64,000 nt of DNA from Pseudomonas entomophila L48 (GTDB lineage Bacteria > Pseudomonadota > Gammaproteobacteria > Pseudomonadales > Pseudomonadaceae): contig NC_008027.1 of assembly GCF_000026105.1 (NCBI RefSeq), positions 802,501-866,500 of the forward strand. The letters run 5' to 3'. A program made the position numbers and the translations under genes. The notes below the pieces were generated by a model. That model saw only the letters and a list, made by a program, of their open reading frames with translations. It was not told the DNA's origin and did not search any database. Positions 43,953-52,934 of this stretch are shown here, in pieces (positions within the stretch are counted from its first letter, which is position 1; each line of letters starts with the position of its first letter).

Positions 43953-45302
43953 ATGTCTACCATGATCGAATCCGTCGACCATTTCCTGGCGCGCCTGCAA
44001 CAGCGCGACCCAGCCCAGCCCGAATTCCACCAGGCCGTGGAGGAGGTGCTGCGCAGCCTGTGGCCCTTCCTCGAACAGAATCCCCACTACCTCGAAGCCG
44101 GCATTCTCGAACGCATGGTCGAGCCCGAGCGCGCCGTATTGTTCCGCGTGTCGTGGGTCGATGACCAGGGCAAGGTCCAGGTCAACCGCGGCTACCGCAT
44201 CCAGATGAGCAGCGCCATCGGCCCATACAAAGGCGGCCTGCGTTTCCACCCATCGGTGAACCTGGGCGTGCTCAAGTTCCTGGCCTTCGAACAGGTGTTC
44301 AAGAACTCGCTGACCTCGCTGCCCATGGGCGGCGGCAAGGGTGGGTCGGACTTCGACCCCAAGGGCAAGAGTGACGCAGAAGTCATGCGCTTCTGCCAGG
44401 CGTTCATGAGCGAACTGTACCGCCACATCGGTGCCGACCTGGACGTGCCAGCCGGTGATATCGGCGTCGGTGCCCGCGAGATCGGCTTCCTGTTCGGCCA
44501 GTACAAGCGCCTGGCCAACCAGTTCACCTCGGTGCTGACCGGCAAGGGCATGACCTACGGCGGCAGCCTGATCCGCCCGGAAGCCACCGGCTACGGTTGC
44601 GTGTACTTCGCTGAAGAGATGCTCAAGCGCCAGGAACAGCGCATCGATGGTCGCCGCGTGGCGATCTCTGGTTCGGGCAACGTCGCCCAATATGCGGCGC
44701 GCAAGGTGATGGACCTGGGCGGCAAGGTGATCTCGCTGTCCGACTCCGAAGGCACCTTGTTCTGCGAAGCCGGGCTGACCGACGAGCAGTGGGATGCGCT
44801 GATGGAGCTGAAGAACGTCAAGCGTGGCCGTATCAGCGAGCTGGCCGGGCGCTTCGGCCTGGAGTTCCGCAAGGGCCAGACACCGTGGAGCCTGGCGTGT
44901 GATATCGCGCTGCCATGCGCCACCCAGAACGAGCTGAACGCCGACGACGCCCGCACCCTGCTGCGCAATGGCTGCATCTGCGTGGCTGAAGGCGCCAACA
45001 TGCCGACCACCCTCGACGCTGTGGATATCTTTATCGAGGCCGGCATTCTCTACGCGCCGGGCAAGGCTTCCAACGCCGGTGGCGTGGCAGTGTCGGGCCT
45101 GGAGATGTCGCAGAATGCCATGCGCCTGCTGTGGACCGCCGGTGAAGTGGACAGCAAGCTGCACCACATCATGCAGTCGATCCACCATGTCTGCGTGCAT
45201 TACGGCGAAGAGGCCGATGGCCGCATCAACTACGTGAAAGGCGCCAACATCGCGGGCTTTGTGAAGGTCGCCGATGCCATGCTGGCGCAGGGCGTGGTCT
45301 GA
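43953..45302 (+). CDS. gdhA: NADP-specific glutamate dehydrogenase GdhA
   Basis: A 449-residue enzyme that aminates 2-oxoglutarate to glutamate. Family motifs are IGPYKGGLRFHPSVNLGVLKFL, LPMGGGKGGSDFDPKGKS (catalytic Lys), AGDIGVGAREIGFL and the nucleotide-binding SGSGNVAQYA. ATG 43953 is used, but the best Shine-Dalgarno (GGTGAG, 43947-43952) touches it. ATG 43962 (MIESVDHFLARL, 446 residues) has better spacing and may be the true start. A 3' REPIN follows. Confidence 0.96.
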   Translation: MSTMIESVDHFLARLQQRDPAQPEFHQAVEEVLRSLWPFLEQNPHYLEAGILERMVEPERAVLFRVSWVDDQGKVQVNRGYRIQMSSAIGPYKGGLRFHPSVNLGVLKFLAFEQVFKNSLTSLPMGGGKGGSDFDPKGKSDAEVMRFCQAFMSELYRHIGADLDVPAGDIGVGAREIGFLFGQYKRLANQFTSVLTGKGMTYGGSLIRPEATGYGCVYFAEEMLKRQEQRIDGRRVAISGSGNVAQYAARKVMDLGGKVISLSDSEGTLFCEAGLTDEQWDALMELKNVKRGRISELAGRFGLEFRKGQTPWSLACDIALPCATQNELNADDARTLLRNGCICVAEGANMPTTLDAVDIFIEAGILYAPGKASNAGGVAVSGLEMSQNAMRLLWTAGEVDSKLHHIMQSIHHVCVHYGEEADGRINYVKGANIAGFVKVADAMLAQGVV

Positions 45303-45330
45303 TCTCGGATCGCAGGGGGCCGCTCTGCGG

Positions 45331-45422
45331 CCCTTTCGCGACACAAGGCCGCTCCCACAGGTATTGCGCAAAGATTGGACCATGCGTTGTACCTGTGGGA
45401 GCGGCCTTGTGTCGCGAAAGGG
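45331..45422. repeat. REPIN (GGCCTTGTGTCGCGA family)
   Basis: CCCTTTCGCGACACAAGGCC (45331) and its inverted partner ending at 45422 flank 28 bp. It lies between convergent gdhA and the GreB-like gene. Confidence 0.9.
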
Positions 45423-45437
45423 CTGCAAAGCAGCCCC

Positions 45438-45935
45438 TCAACCCTCAACCTCTACCCCAATAATCTCGATCATTTGGTCACCCGCAGGCCTTCGCCAAAG
45501 CACTTCATCCCCTGGCCCAGCCCCCAGCAGTGCACGTCCCAACGGCGAGCCCCAATTGACCAGGCCATGCACGGCATCGGCCTGATCTTCACCGACCAGC
45601 TGCACCTGATGCGCCTGGCCGTTCTCATCGACAAACCGCACCCTGCTGCCAATCTGCACCTTCTGCGTGGACGTGGCGGCAGGCACCACCTGTGCGCTAT
45701 GCAAGCGCGAAGTGAAGTAACGCAGGTCACGCTCGGTATCGGCCAGGCGCTGTTTGTCGGCGCGATCGCCTTCGGCCAGCAGTTCGCCGTGCAGCGCCTT
45801 CAGCGTCGCCACCCGTTGCTGCAACTGGGCCAGTCCACTGGCGGTCACATAGTTGGGCTGGTCGCTGACGCGCCGCTCCACCGGCTGGCTGGCCTGGGCG
45901 GCGGCCTGGTCCTCGTTGACGAATGCTCGGCTCAT
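45438..45935 (-). CDS. GreA/GreB-family factor lacking the cleavage tip
   Basis: A 165-residue protein. The N-terminal coiled coil (about 28-85) aligns to GreB, but where GreB has [16 protein letters not shown] this protein has GDRADKQRLADTERDLRYF. The tip segment with the acidic ENADY is deleted. The C-terminal FKBP-like domain is intact (VQIGSRVRFVDENG, INWGSPLGRALLG-like). It is likely to bind the RNA polymerase secondary channel without RNA-cleavage activity, perhaps like Rnk or other secondary-channel competitors; that role is inference. ATG 45935 gives MSRAFVNEDQ. Confidence 0.85.
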   Translation of the reverse strand: MSRAFVNEDQAAAQASQPVERRVSDQPNYVTASGLAQLQQRVATLKALHGELLAEGDRADKQRLADTERDLRYFTSRLHSAQVVPAATSTQKVQIGSRVRFVDENGQAHQVQLVGEDQADAVHGLVNWGSPLGRALLGAGPGDEVLWRRPAGDQMIEIIGVEVEG

Positions 45936-46004
45936 GCGGGGCCTCCTTGTGCTGGAGACCATGGTGGCAGGTCACGGGTTGCAACGGTTGTCCGTTTGCG
46001 ACCT

Positions 46005-46361
46005 CTAGTTGCGACGATAGGCGCGGGCGGCGTCGCGGTCTTTTTCCTGCTGCCACTCGCGGTCGCGCTCGTCCCAGTAGCGCTCGCGGTATTCGCGCAG
46101 GTCTTCGTTGGACTGCATCGCGTGGCACTGGCGAAAACCGTCGTCCCAGCCGCTTTCGTACTGGCGGTTGTGCAAGTAGCGCGGGACGTCCTTGCGAAAA
46201 TCGCCGGCCATCAGCCCGGCGGCCTGGCGACCGCTGCTGCAGCCATCCTGGAAACCGTCGGCATAGGCGGGGGGGTAGCCTTGATTGACCATCTGTTCGT
46301 GGGTGGTTTCACAACCGGCCAGCAGCAATGCGACAAACAGGCCCAACCAGTACCGCGACAT
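46005..46361 (-). CDS. Small putative lipoprotein, unknown function
   Basis: 118 residues. The signal peptide WLGLFVALLLAGC ends in a lipobox (LAGC), so Cys at about residue 17 should be lipidated. The mature part has GYPPAYADGFQDGCSSG, paired YxxGWxDGF-like repeats (YADGFQDG, YESGWDDGFRQC) and a highly charged Arg/Asp/Glu C-terminus. ATG 46361 (MSRYWLG) is preferred over GTG 46367 by Shine-Dalgarno spacing (AAGGG). It lies between the DUF4105 and GreB-like genes on the same strand. Confidence 0.85.
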   Translation of the reverse strand: MSRYWLGLFVALLLAGCETTHEQMVNQGYPPAYADGFQDGCSSGRQAAGLMAGDFRKDVPRYLHNRQYESGWDDGFRQCHAMQSNEDLREYRERYWDERDREWQQEKDRDAARAYRRN

Positions 46362-46452
46362 ATCCACAAGCCCTTTGACGTGATGGTGGAAAGTCTAGGG
46401 GGTGAATTGTTGGCGGGATGTCAAAACGCTGTCGAAGGATCGCGGCGGGGCT

Positions 46453-46496
46453 GTTCGCCGGCAAGCCGGCTCCTACGGGGAGCGCTTGCCGGCCAA
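46453..46496. repeat. REP unit (GCAAGCCGGC family) with a degraded inverted partner
   Basis: GTTCGCCGGCAAGCCGGCTC at 46453 is intact. The facing copy GGGGAGCGCTTGCCGGCCAA has lost bases. It lies between the lipoprotein and DUF4105 genes. Confidence 0.7.
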
Positions 46497-46499
46497 TCT

Positions 46500-48353
46500 T
46501 CAATACTGGTACCACTTCAATTCCAGCATCACCTCGTTCTGCGCCGTGGCCAACTGGCTGAACTGCCGCGAAGCGCTCAACCGCAGCCCCAGGTCCCGGC
46601 TGATTTCCCACTGTTGGTTCAGGCTGACGCTACGCCTTACCTCACCATTGGTGAAGTAGTCGCCCTTGGCCTCCAGGGTCAGGTTGCCCAGCCCGTTGCG
46701 CCACAGCAACCCGCCATTGAACCCGGCTGCCGGCGAGATGAACTCGGTGAAGTCGTTGTGGTGCTCCACCCGTGCCGTCCCCAAGGCGAAGCCGAGCAAG
46801 TCGTCGGTCAGCTGCCAGGTACCACCGGCACCGCCATTGACGTGGCTCACCAGCACCTCGTCGCCATGCTTGCCCGGCACCCGCTCCAGCCCCCCGGCGA
46901 CCTGCCACGACCACGGCTTGAGCAGCGCGTTGCGCGGCGTCAGCGAGCGGATGGTGGCCAGGTCCAGGCGCTGCACCTGCCAGTCGTTGCCCTCGTACTG
47001 GCGCAGCTTGAGCTGGAGGATCTCGATCTGTGCGCCGAGCGGGAAGCCATACAGGTTGTCGTTGAGGTCGTGATAGGCCATGCGCAGGCCATATTCGGCA
47101 AAGGCGCGGTCCTCGCGGGTGCCCACGCCCAGTTGCCAGGTGCGCGACTGGTGGCCGTCTTCCGGCAGCCCCGGGCGTTCTATCTGCAGAGGCGGCGGCG
47201 GGTTGCGGTTGATCGCCTTGAGCAGTTCGAAACTGCGCGCGGCCTGGCCGGCGTCGCGCTCCTGGCCATTGGCCCGGTAGCGCTCCAGGCGGTAGGCGGC
47301 ATCCTGCACCAGCGCCTGACGGTCGCGGGGCAGGGCGGTGAAGTCGGAGCTTTGCAGATGGCCGGTGTCGGCGCTGATGGCCAGCACTTGCTGTTGTTCG
47401 GCGTGGTCGAGCGGTTCGGCGCGGGCCAGCAGCTCGCGCTCACGCGATGGGCGGTAGCGCACGTCCGTGACCAGCCCGGACTGCTTGACCGCCTTGACGG
47501 TGTCGGTGGGGATGGCGGTCAGCGGGAACTGCGAGGTCAGGTCCAGGCTTGGGCGCGCCACCTGCAGCAGCTCCAGCAGGCGGTAGGAGCAGTTCTCGTC
47601 GAAGAAGAAATAGTCGAACTTGATCTGTTTGAGTTCCCACACATGCTCGACCATGCGCCCGGTCTCTTCCGGGGTGAGGTCCAGCTGGTACTCCCACAGG
47701 TCGCGGTTTTCCAGGCTGCGGTACTCGGAGAGTTTTTCCTGGTAGGGCATCATCGCGAACAGGCCCGGGTAGCCACCCATCAGGCCTTTCCAGGCGTAGA
47801 GGATGCTGTTGTCGCTGCCTTCGATATAGGCACCGAAGTTGATCGCGTAGCTCAGCAGCGTCGTGTCGTCGCGGCGGGTGTTCGACTGGTCGATGCGCAG
47901 CAGCGTGTGGCCGAACATCGACGACGGGCTGTTGAGGTAGGCGGCCGGGAAGATCAGCGCCGCGCTGTGCGGGTCGATGGACTTGTACCAGGCATTGAAT
48001 TCCTGACAGTCCGGGCGCGGCAGGTCATTGAGCGCCAGTTGCTCGCGCAGCCAGCGGGTGCGGGCCGGGAACACGCACTGGGCATGCTTGTCGCCGAGGC
48101 TCGCCGGGGCGTACAGCGCGGCCACCGTGGCGGCGAGCTCCAGGTCGGGGTGGTGGGCGCCGTCTTCGGCGAGGAAGAAGCGCCGGTCATCCACATAGCT
48201 GCGCCAGCCACCGAGCTTGGCGGTCTCGTAGTGGCCCAAAGCGATCCAGTAAGGCGTGGCCGCCAGCTGCTGCGCGCGAGCCGGGTCGATCTGTGGGGCG
48301 GCGTGAAGCGGGGCGCTGACCAGTAGCGCCAGGGATGCGAGGCGTTTGAGCAT
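46500..48353 (-). CDS. DUF4105 (Lnb-type) envelope protein
   Basis: 617 residues with a signal peptide (SLALLVSAPLHA-APQ). The DUF4105 core (about 130-300) contains FPAAYLNSPSSMFGHTLLRID, YAINFGAYIEGSDN, KGLMGGYPGLFAMMPYQEKL and FDYFFFDENCSYRLLELL, with conserved His and Cys. The C-terminal 220 residues are strand-rich, alternate polar/hydrophobic, and end KWYQY, which resembles an outer-membrane beta-barrel end. Biochemical function is unknown; a hydrolase-like or barrel role is inference. ATG 48353 is chosen over TTG 48362. The DUF3015 gene is just upstream. Confidence 0.85.
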   Translation of the reverse strand: MLKRLASLALLVSAPLHAAPQIDPARAQQLAATPYWIALGHYETAKLGGWRSYVDDRRFFLAEDGAHHPDLELAATVAALYAPASLGDKHAQCVFPARTRWLREQLALNDLPRPDCQEFNAWYKSIDPHSAALIFPAAYLNSPSSMFGHTLLRIDQSNTRRDDTTLLSYAINFGAYIEGSDNSILYAWKGLMGGYPGLFAMMPYQEKLSEYRSLENRDLWEYQLDLTPEETGRMVEHVWELKQIKFDYFFFDENCSYRLLELLQVARPSLDLTSQFPLTAIPTDTVKAVKQSGLVTDVRYRPSRERELLARAEPLDHAEQQQVLAISADTGHLQSSDFTALPRDRQALVQDAAYRLERYRANGQERDAGQAARSFELLKAINRNPPPPLQIERPGLPEDGHQSRTWQLGVGTREDRAFAEYGLRMAYHDLNDNLYGFPLGAQIEILQLKLRQYEGNDWQVQRLDLATIRSLTPRNALLKPWSWQVAGGLERVPGKHGDEVLVSHVNGGAGGTWQLTDDLLGFALGTARVEHHNDFTEFISPAAGFNGGLLWRNGLGNLTLEAKGDYFTNGEVRRSVSLNQQWEISRDLGLRLSASRQFSQLATAQNEVMLELKWYQY

Positions 48354-48431
48354 GTCGGGCAACTACTTCCTGATGATGCCGAAAGATGAATCGCCAAACC
48401 CGCCCCGGTGCCGGGGCGGGAGGCGCGGGAC

Positions 48432-48920
48432 TCAAGCCTCGGTGGCGTACTTGGCCAGTTGTGGGTCGCGCTTGAGCACGGCCAGGGTGTTGCTGTGGAC
48501 AGCTTCCGCCGTCACGTTGGCGCTGCTGAAGATCTGCTGGAAGTGCTCGTGGGTGACGGCGGCGAAGTGCGCGCGGTCTTCAGGTGCCACGCCCAGGACC
48601 ACGGCGTAGGTGGTCAGGGCTTCGCCCTGGCCCTTGGCCATGTCCTCGGACAGTTCGTTCATCATGCCGTTCATGGCGAACCAGGACTTGCCGCCGTAGG
48701 TGAGGGAGGCCTTGGTCGAGCAGCCGTTGGTGCCCGAGGTCATGCCGAAGGTTGCGTTGCCGGAAGTGCCGTTGGTGGTGGAGGCGAGGAAGTGGGCCGG
48801 TGTACCGCGCTGGCCCTCGAACAGCATGTTGCCCCAGCCGCAGTTCGGGCCGCCCGGCGCTTCGGCCATGGCGTTGATCGAGACTGCGGCGAACAGGGTA
48901 CCCAGAAGAATCCGTTTCAT
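48432..48920 (-). CDS. DUF3015 periplasmic protein
   Basis: 162 residues with a signal peptide MKRILLGTLFAAVSINAMA. The mature protein begins EAPGGPNCGWGNMLFEGQRG and contains SGTNGCSTKASLTYG, so two Cys could form a disulfide. These features match DUF3015. No function is known. It lies 79 bp upstream of DUF4105 on the same strand, which suggests joint expression. Confidence 0.85.
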   Translation of the reverse strand: MKRILLGTLFAAVSINAMAEAPGGPNCGWGNMLFEGQRGTPAHFLASTTNGTSGNATFGMTSGTNGCSTKASLTYGGKSWFAMNGMMNELSEDMAKGQGEALTTYAVVLGVAPEDRAHFAAVTHEHFQQIFSSANVTAEAVHSNTLAVLKRDPQLAKYATEA

Positions 48921-49175
48921 AGCGTTGTTCTCATTCTCAAGTGGCATACCAATGGTCAGGGTTCTGGCAACGCGGTTGCCAGGTCGCAAAGGCCATACCG
49001 GCCCCCCGCGCAGTTTGGAGTTTAGGCACGATCCAAAGGTTGCGTTGTTTATTGCGAAAAATTGCTTGCGTGATTGGCATTGTTGGACTGCGACATAAAG
49101 TCTCGCGCAGCCTTGCCGCTGCGCGCTGGCAGCGCCAGAATGCGGTCATCCGCCCCGCCGAAGTAAGGAAACCCA

Positions 49176-51614
49176 ATGCCCGATCCTGTCGCCTCGCGCC
49201 TGCGTCTCGCGCCCGAAGCCCTGACCCGGCGTTTCTCCGCTGAACAGTTTGCCTTCTCCAACACTGACGATCTGGAGCCGTTTCGTGGTGTCCTGGGCCA
49301 GGAGCGTGCCGTAGAGGCCCTGCAGTTCGGCGTGGCGATGCCGCGCCCAGGTTACAACGTGTATGTGATGGGCGAGCCCGGCACTGGCCGGTTCTCGTTC
49401 GTGAAGCGTTATCTCAAGGCCGAAGGCAAGCGCCAGCACACGCCCGCCGACTGGCTTTACGTGAACAATTTCGAGGATTCCCGCGAGCCTCGCGCGCTGG
49501 AGTTGCCGGCCGGCAGCGCCAACGAGTTCATCAGCGACATGAACGGGCTGATCGACAACCTGCTGGCGACCTTCCCGGCGGTGTTCGAACACCCCTCCTA
49601 CCAGCAGAAGAAGAGCGCCATCGACCGCGCCTTCAACCAGCGCTACGACCGTGCCCTGGATGTCATCGAGCGCGCCTCGCTGGAAAAGGACGTGGCCCTG
49701 TATCGCGACAGCAGCAACGTCGCCTTTACACCGATGGGCGACGGCAAGGCGCTGGACGAAGCCGAGTTCGCCCAATTGCCGGAGGAGGTGCGCGAGCGCT
49801 TCCATGAGGACATCGCCGAGCTCGAGGAGCGCTTGAACGAAGAGCTGTCGAGCCTGCCGCAATGGAAGCGTGAGTCTAACAATCAGCTGCGCCAGCTCAA
49901 CGAAGAGACCATCACCCTGGCCTTGCAGCCCCTGCTGGCGCCGCTGTCGCAGAAGTACGCGGAAAACGCCGCAGTCTGCGCCTACTTGCAATCCGTGCAG
50001 TTGAACCTGCTGCGCACCGTGGTCGAGCAGTTGGTCGACGACAGCAAGACCGATGCCGTGGCGCGCAAGATGCTCGAGGAGCAATACGCCCCCAACCTGG
50101 TCGTCGGGCACCCTCTCAAGGGCGGCGCGCCGGTGGTGTTCGAACCGCACCCGACCTACGACAACCTGTTCGGCCGGATCGAATACAGCACCGACCAAGG
50201 CGCGCTGTACACCTCCTACCGCCAGCTGCGCGCGGGGGCGTTGCATCGTGCCAACGGCGGCTTCCTGATTCTCGAGGCCGAGAAGATGCTCGGCGAGCCG
50301 TTCGTCTGGGACGCCCTCAAGCGCGCCTTGCAGTCGCGCAAGCTGAAGATGGAGTCGCCGTTGGGCGAACTGGGCCGTGTCGCCACGGTCAGCCTCACGC
50401 CGCAGATGATTCCGCTCAACGTCAAGCTGGTGATTATCGGTTCGCGCCAGCTGTACTACGCGCTGCAGGACCACGATTCGGACTTCCAGGAGATGTTCCG
50501 GGTGCTGGTCGACTTCGACGAAGACATGCCCATGGTCGACGAGAACCTGGAGCAGTTCGCCCAACTGTTGCGCACCCGCACCAATGAAGAGGGCATGGCG
50601 CCGCTGACCAGCGACGCGGTGGCACGCCTGGCTACCTACAGCGCACGCCTGGCGGAGAACCAGTCGCGGCTTTCGGCGCGCATCGGCGACCTGTTCCAGC
50701 TGGTCAGCGAGGCGGACTTCATCCGCCAGCTGGCCAATGAAACCATGACCGACGCCGGGCACATCGAACGGGCGCTCAAGGCCAAGGCCACGCGCACCGG
50801 GCGCGTGTCGCAGCGGGTGCTCGACGACATGCTCGCCGGCATCATCCTGATCGATACCGAAGGCGCGGCCATCGGCAAGTGCAACGGCCTGACCGTGCTC
50901 GAAGTCGGTGACTCGGCGTTCGGCATGCCGGCGAGGATCTCCGCCACCGTCTACCCGGGCGGCAGCGGCATCGTCGACATCGAACGGGAGGTCAACCTCG
51001 GGCAGCCAATCCACTCCAAGGGCGTGATGATCCTGACGGGTTACCTGGGCAGCCGCTACGCCCAGGAATTCCCACTGGCGATTTCGGCGAGCATCGCCTT
51101 GGAGCAATCGTACGGCTACGTCGACGGCGACAGCGCCTCGCTGGGTGAAGCCTGCACCTTGATCTCTGCCTTGTCGCGCACACCGCTCAAGCAGTGCTTC
51201 GCCATCACCGGCTCGATCAACCAGTTCGGTGAAGTGCAGGCAGTGGGCGGGGTGAATGAGAAGATCGAAGGCTTCTTCCGCCTCTGCGAGGCCCGTGGCC
51301 TGACCGGCGAGCAAGGGGTGATCATCCCGCGCGCCAACGTCGCCACGCTGATGCTCGACGAGCGCGTGTTGCAGGCGGTCGAGGCCGGGCAGTTCCATGT
51401 CTACGCCGTGAGCCAGGCCGACGAGGCCCTGAGCCTGCTGGTGGGCGAGGAGGCCGGCGCCCTGGACGACAAGGGTGAATTCGCCGAAGGCAGTGTCAAT
51501 GCGCGGGTGGTGGAGCGCCTGCGGGTGATCGCCGAGATGATCAGCGAGGAAGAGATCAAGGAAGCCGAGAAGGAGCGGCTGGAGGAGGTCATCGCCCAGG
51601 CCAAGCCTGCCTGA
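49176..51614 (+). CDS. S16 Lon-type ATP-dependent protease with AAA_32 domain (LonB/YcbZ-like)
   Basis: 812 residues. The N-terminal AAA-like domain has the Walker A-like sequence GEPGTGRF at 66-73, with Arg in place of the usual Lys, as in the YcbZ-type branch. Walker B-like FLILEAE follows the helical insertion. The C-terminal S16 protease domain keeps the Ser-Lys dyad: Ser653 in DGDSASLGE and Lys696 in GGVNEKIEGF, 43 residues apart as in E. coli Lon (679/722). The Lon N-terminal substrate domain is absent. It is divergent from DUF3015. Relatives act in stress proteolysis; the substrate is unknown. Confidence 0.9.
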   Translation: MPDPVASRLRLAPEALTRRFSAEQFAFSNTDDLEPFRGVLGQERAVEALQFGVAMPRPGYNVYVMGEPGTGRFSFVKRYLKAEGKRQHTPADWLYVNNFEDSREPRALELPAGSANEFISDMNGLIDNLLATFPAVFEHPSYQQKKSAIDRAFNQRYDRALDVIERASLEKDVALYRDSSNVAFTPMGDGKALDEAEFAQLPEEVRERFHEDIAELEERLNEELSSLPQWKRESNNQLRQLNEETITLALQPLLAPLSQKYAENAAVCAYLQSVQLNLLRTVVEQLVDDSKTDAVARKMLEEQYAPNLVVGHPLKGGAPVVFEPHPTYDNLFGRIEYSTDQGALYTSYRQLRAGALHRANGGFLILEAEKMLGEPFVWDALKRALQSRKLKMESPLGELGRVATVSLTPQMIPLNVKLVIIGSRQLYYALQDHDSDFQEMFRVLVDFDEDMPMVDENLEQFAQLLRTRTNEEGMAPLTSDAVARLATYSARLAENQSRLSARIGDLFQLVSEADFIRQLANETMTDAGHIERALKAKATRTGRVSQRVLDDMLAGIILIDTEGAAIGKCNGLTVLEVGDSAFGMPARISATVYPGGSGIVDIEREVNLGQPIHSKGVMILTGYLGSRYAQEFPLAISASIALEQSYGYVDGDSASLGEACTLISALSRTPLKQCFAITGSINQFGEVQAVGGVNEKIEGFFRLCEARGLTGEQGVIIPRANVATLMLDERVLQAVEAGQFHVYAVSQADEALSLLVGEEAGALDDKGEFAEGSVNARVVERLRVIAEMISEEEIKEAEKERLEEVIAQAKPA

Positions 51615-51776
51615 GTCAAAAATTCGGCGCTGGCGGCCAAGTGCTACCGTTCAGCGCCGGTTTTCTAACTTTTCTGCAGGTCGGCTAAAGTGGAACTTAG
51701 GGACGGTATCAGGGTTCAGGATGGAAACAGCCCGACGATTTCGGGCTGAACAGGGCTTCACAGAGGGGACGCCGCC

Positions 51777-52115
51777 ATGCGCAACCTCAGCCTCACCCGC
51801 CAGTGCCTGGGCCTGGTGACCCGCATCGAATGCTGCATTCGTCCATTGGCTGGCGACAACGGCATGTGGACCTTGCTCTTCGCCGCCGGCATGGCCGGCG
51901 AACAACCCTCGGCGATCAAGGCCCAGGGGCCGTTCCATGGGCCGCTGGTGGCCGAGTCGGTGATGAACGCCATCGTCGACAGCCTCACCCTTCATGGTTA
52001 TCAGGTCGCGCAAGACCCGCAAATCTGGTGCCTGCACCTGCAGGCGCAGTTGCGCAAGATCAATGGCGAGCGCTGCCGGAATCTGGGGGACTACCAGTTC
52101 CACCCGGAAACCTGA
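51777..52115 (+). CDS. Uncharacterised 112-residue protein
   Basis: Starts MRNLSLTRQCLGLVTRIECC, with hydrophobic patches (MWTLLFAAGMAG) but no clear signal peptide or full TM. It contains three Cys in the first 22 residues plus two later, and the pattern GPFHGPLVAESVMNAIVDSL. I recognise no family. ATG 51777 follows GAGGGGAC. REPIN downstream, protease gene upstream on the same strand. Confidence 0.7.
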   Translation: MRNLSLTRQCLGLVTRIECCIRPLAGDNGMWTLLFAAGMAGEQPSAIKAQGPFHGPLVAESVMNAIVDSLTLHGYQVAQDPQIWCLHLQAQLRKINGERCRNLGDYQFHPET

Positions 52116-52128
52116 TCACAACGCTTTT

Positions 52129-52193
52129 CCTGTAGGAGCCAGCTTGCTGGCGAACCCTGCTGCACCGGTTCGCCAGCAAGCTGGCTCCTACAG
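52129..52193. repeat. REPIN (CCAGCTTGCTGG family)
   Basis: CCTGTAGGAGCCAGCTTGCT (52129) and its inverted partner (to 52193) are only 11 bp apart, forming a long hairpin. Confidence 0.9.
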
Positions 52194-52287
52194 ATGATCG
52201 CGAAACGACCATAGGCTTTTGCTGTCACAGGTGGCTGGCTATACTCGCGCCCGCTTTTCCAGTCACCTCAAGAGTCCCTAACTGTCC

Positions 52288-52776
52288 ATGGAACGTATCC
52301 TCGAAAATGCGATGTATGCCTCGCGCTGGCTGCTCGCCCCCATCTACTTCGGCCTCTCGCTGGGCCTGCTGGCACTGGCGCTGAAGTTCTTCCAGGAAAT
52401 CATCCATGTCCTGCCCAACGTCTTCACCCTGGCCGAGGCGGACCTGGTCCTGGTGATCCTGTCGTTGATCGACATGTCGCTGGTCGGCGGCCTGCTGGTG
52501 ATGGTGATGATCTCGGGCTACGAGAACTTCGTTTCGCAGCTGGACATCGACGACAGCAAAGAGAAGCTGAGCTGGCTCGGCAAGATGGACTCCTCGTCGC
52601 TGAAGATGAAGGTCGCAGCGTCCATCGTCGCCATCTCCTCGATCCACCTGCTGCGGGTGTTCATGGATGCGCAGAACATCTCCACCGACTACCTGATGTG
52701 GTACGTGATCATCCACATGACCTTCGTTGTCTCGGCGTTCGTCATGGGTTACCTGGACCGCATCACCAAGCACTGA
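52288..52776 (+). CDS. UPF0114 (YqhA) family membrane protein
   Basis: 162 residues with about four hydrophobic segments: [40 protein letters not shown], a segment near [17 protein letters not shown], and [18 protein letters not shown]. The starting [20 protein letters not shown] and the ISGYENFVS motif identify the TIGR00645/UPF0114 family. Function is unknown; an inner-membrane location is expected. Confidence 0.9.
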   Translation: MERILENAMYASRWLLAPIYFGLSLGLLALALKFFQEIIHVLPNVFTLAEADLVLVILSLIDMSLVGGLLVMVMISGYENFVSQLDIDDSKEKLSWLGKMDSSSLKMKVAASIVAISSIHLLRVFMDAQNISTDYLMWYVIIHMTFVVSAFVMGYLDRITKH

Positions 52777-52782
52777 ACGAAT

Positions 52783-52846
52783 CGGTAGGAGCCAGCCTTG
52801 CTGGCGAACCGGGCGTCCCGTTCGCCAGCAAGGCTGGCTCCTACCG
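52783..52846. repeat. REPIN (CCAGCCTTGCTGG family)
   Basis: CGGTAGGAGCCAGCCTTGCT (52783) and its inverted partner (to 52846) are separated by 10 bp. It differs from the 52129 unit by one inserted C in the stem, on both arms. Confidence 0.9.
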
Positions 52847-52934
52847 AAATATGCGATGGGCGGTGGCTTGCGCTTTTGCCGATGCTGTACAAAAAATGAG
52901 CACTCATGCGTGGTTCCCGCAGCGAGGTACGCCC

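Noticed and set aside
45375..48326. 983-codon plus-strand frame over the GreB-like, lipoprotein and DUF4105 genes
   Set aside because: It runs over several well-supported minus-strand genes and a REPIN; no plausible product.
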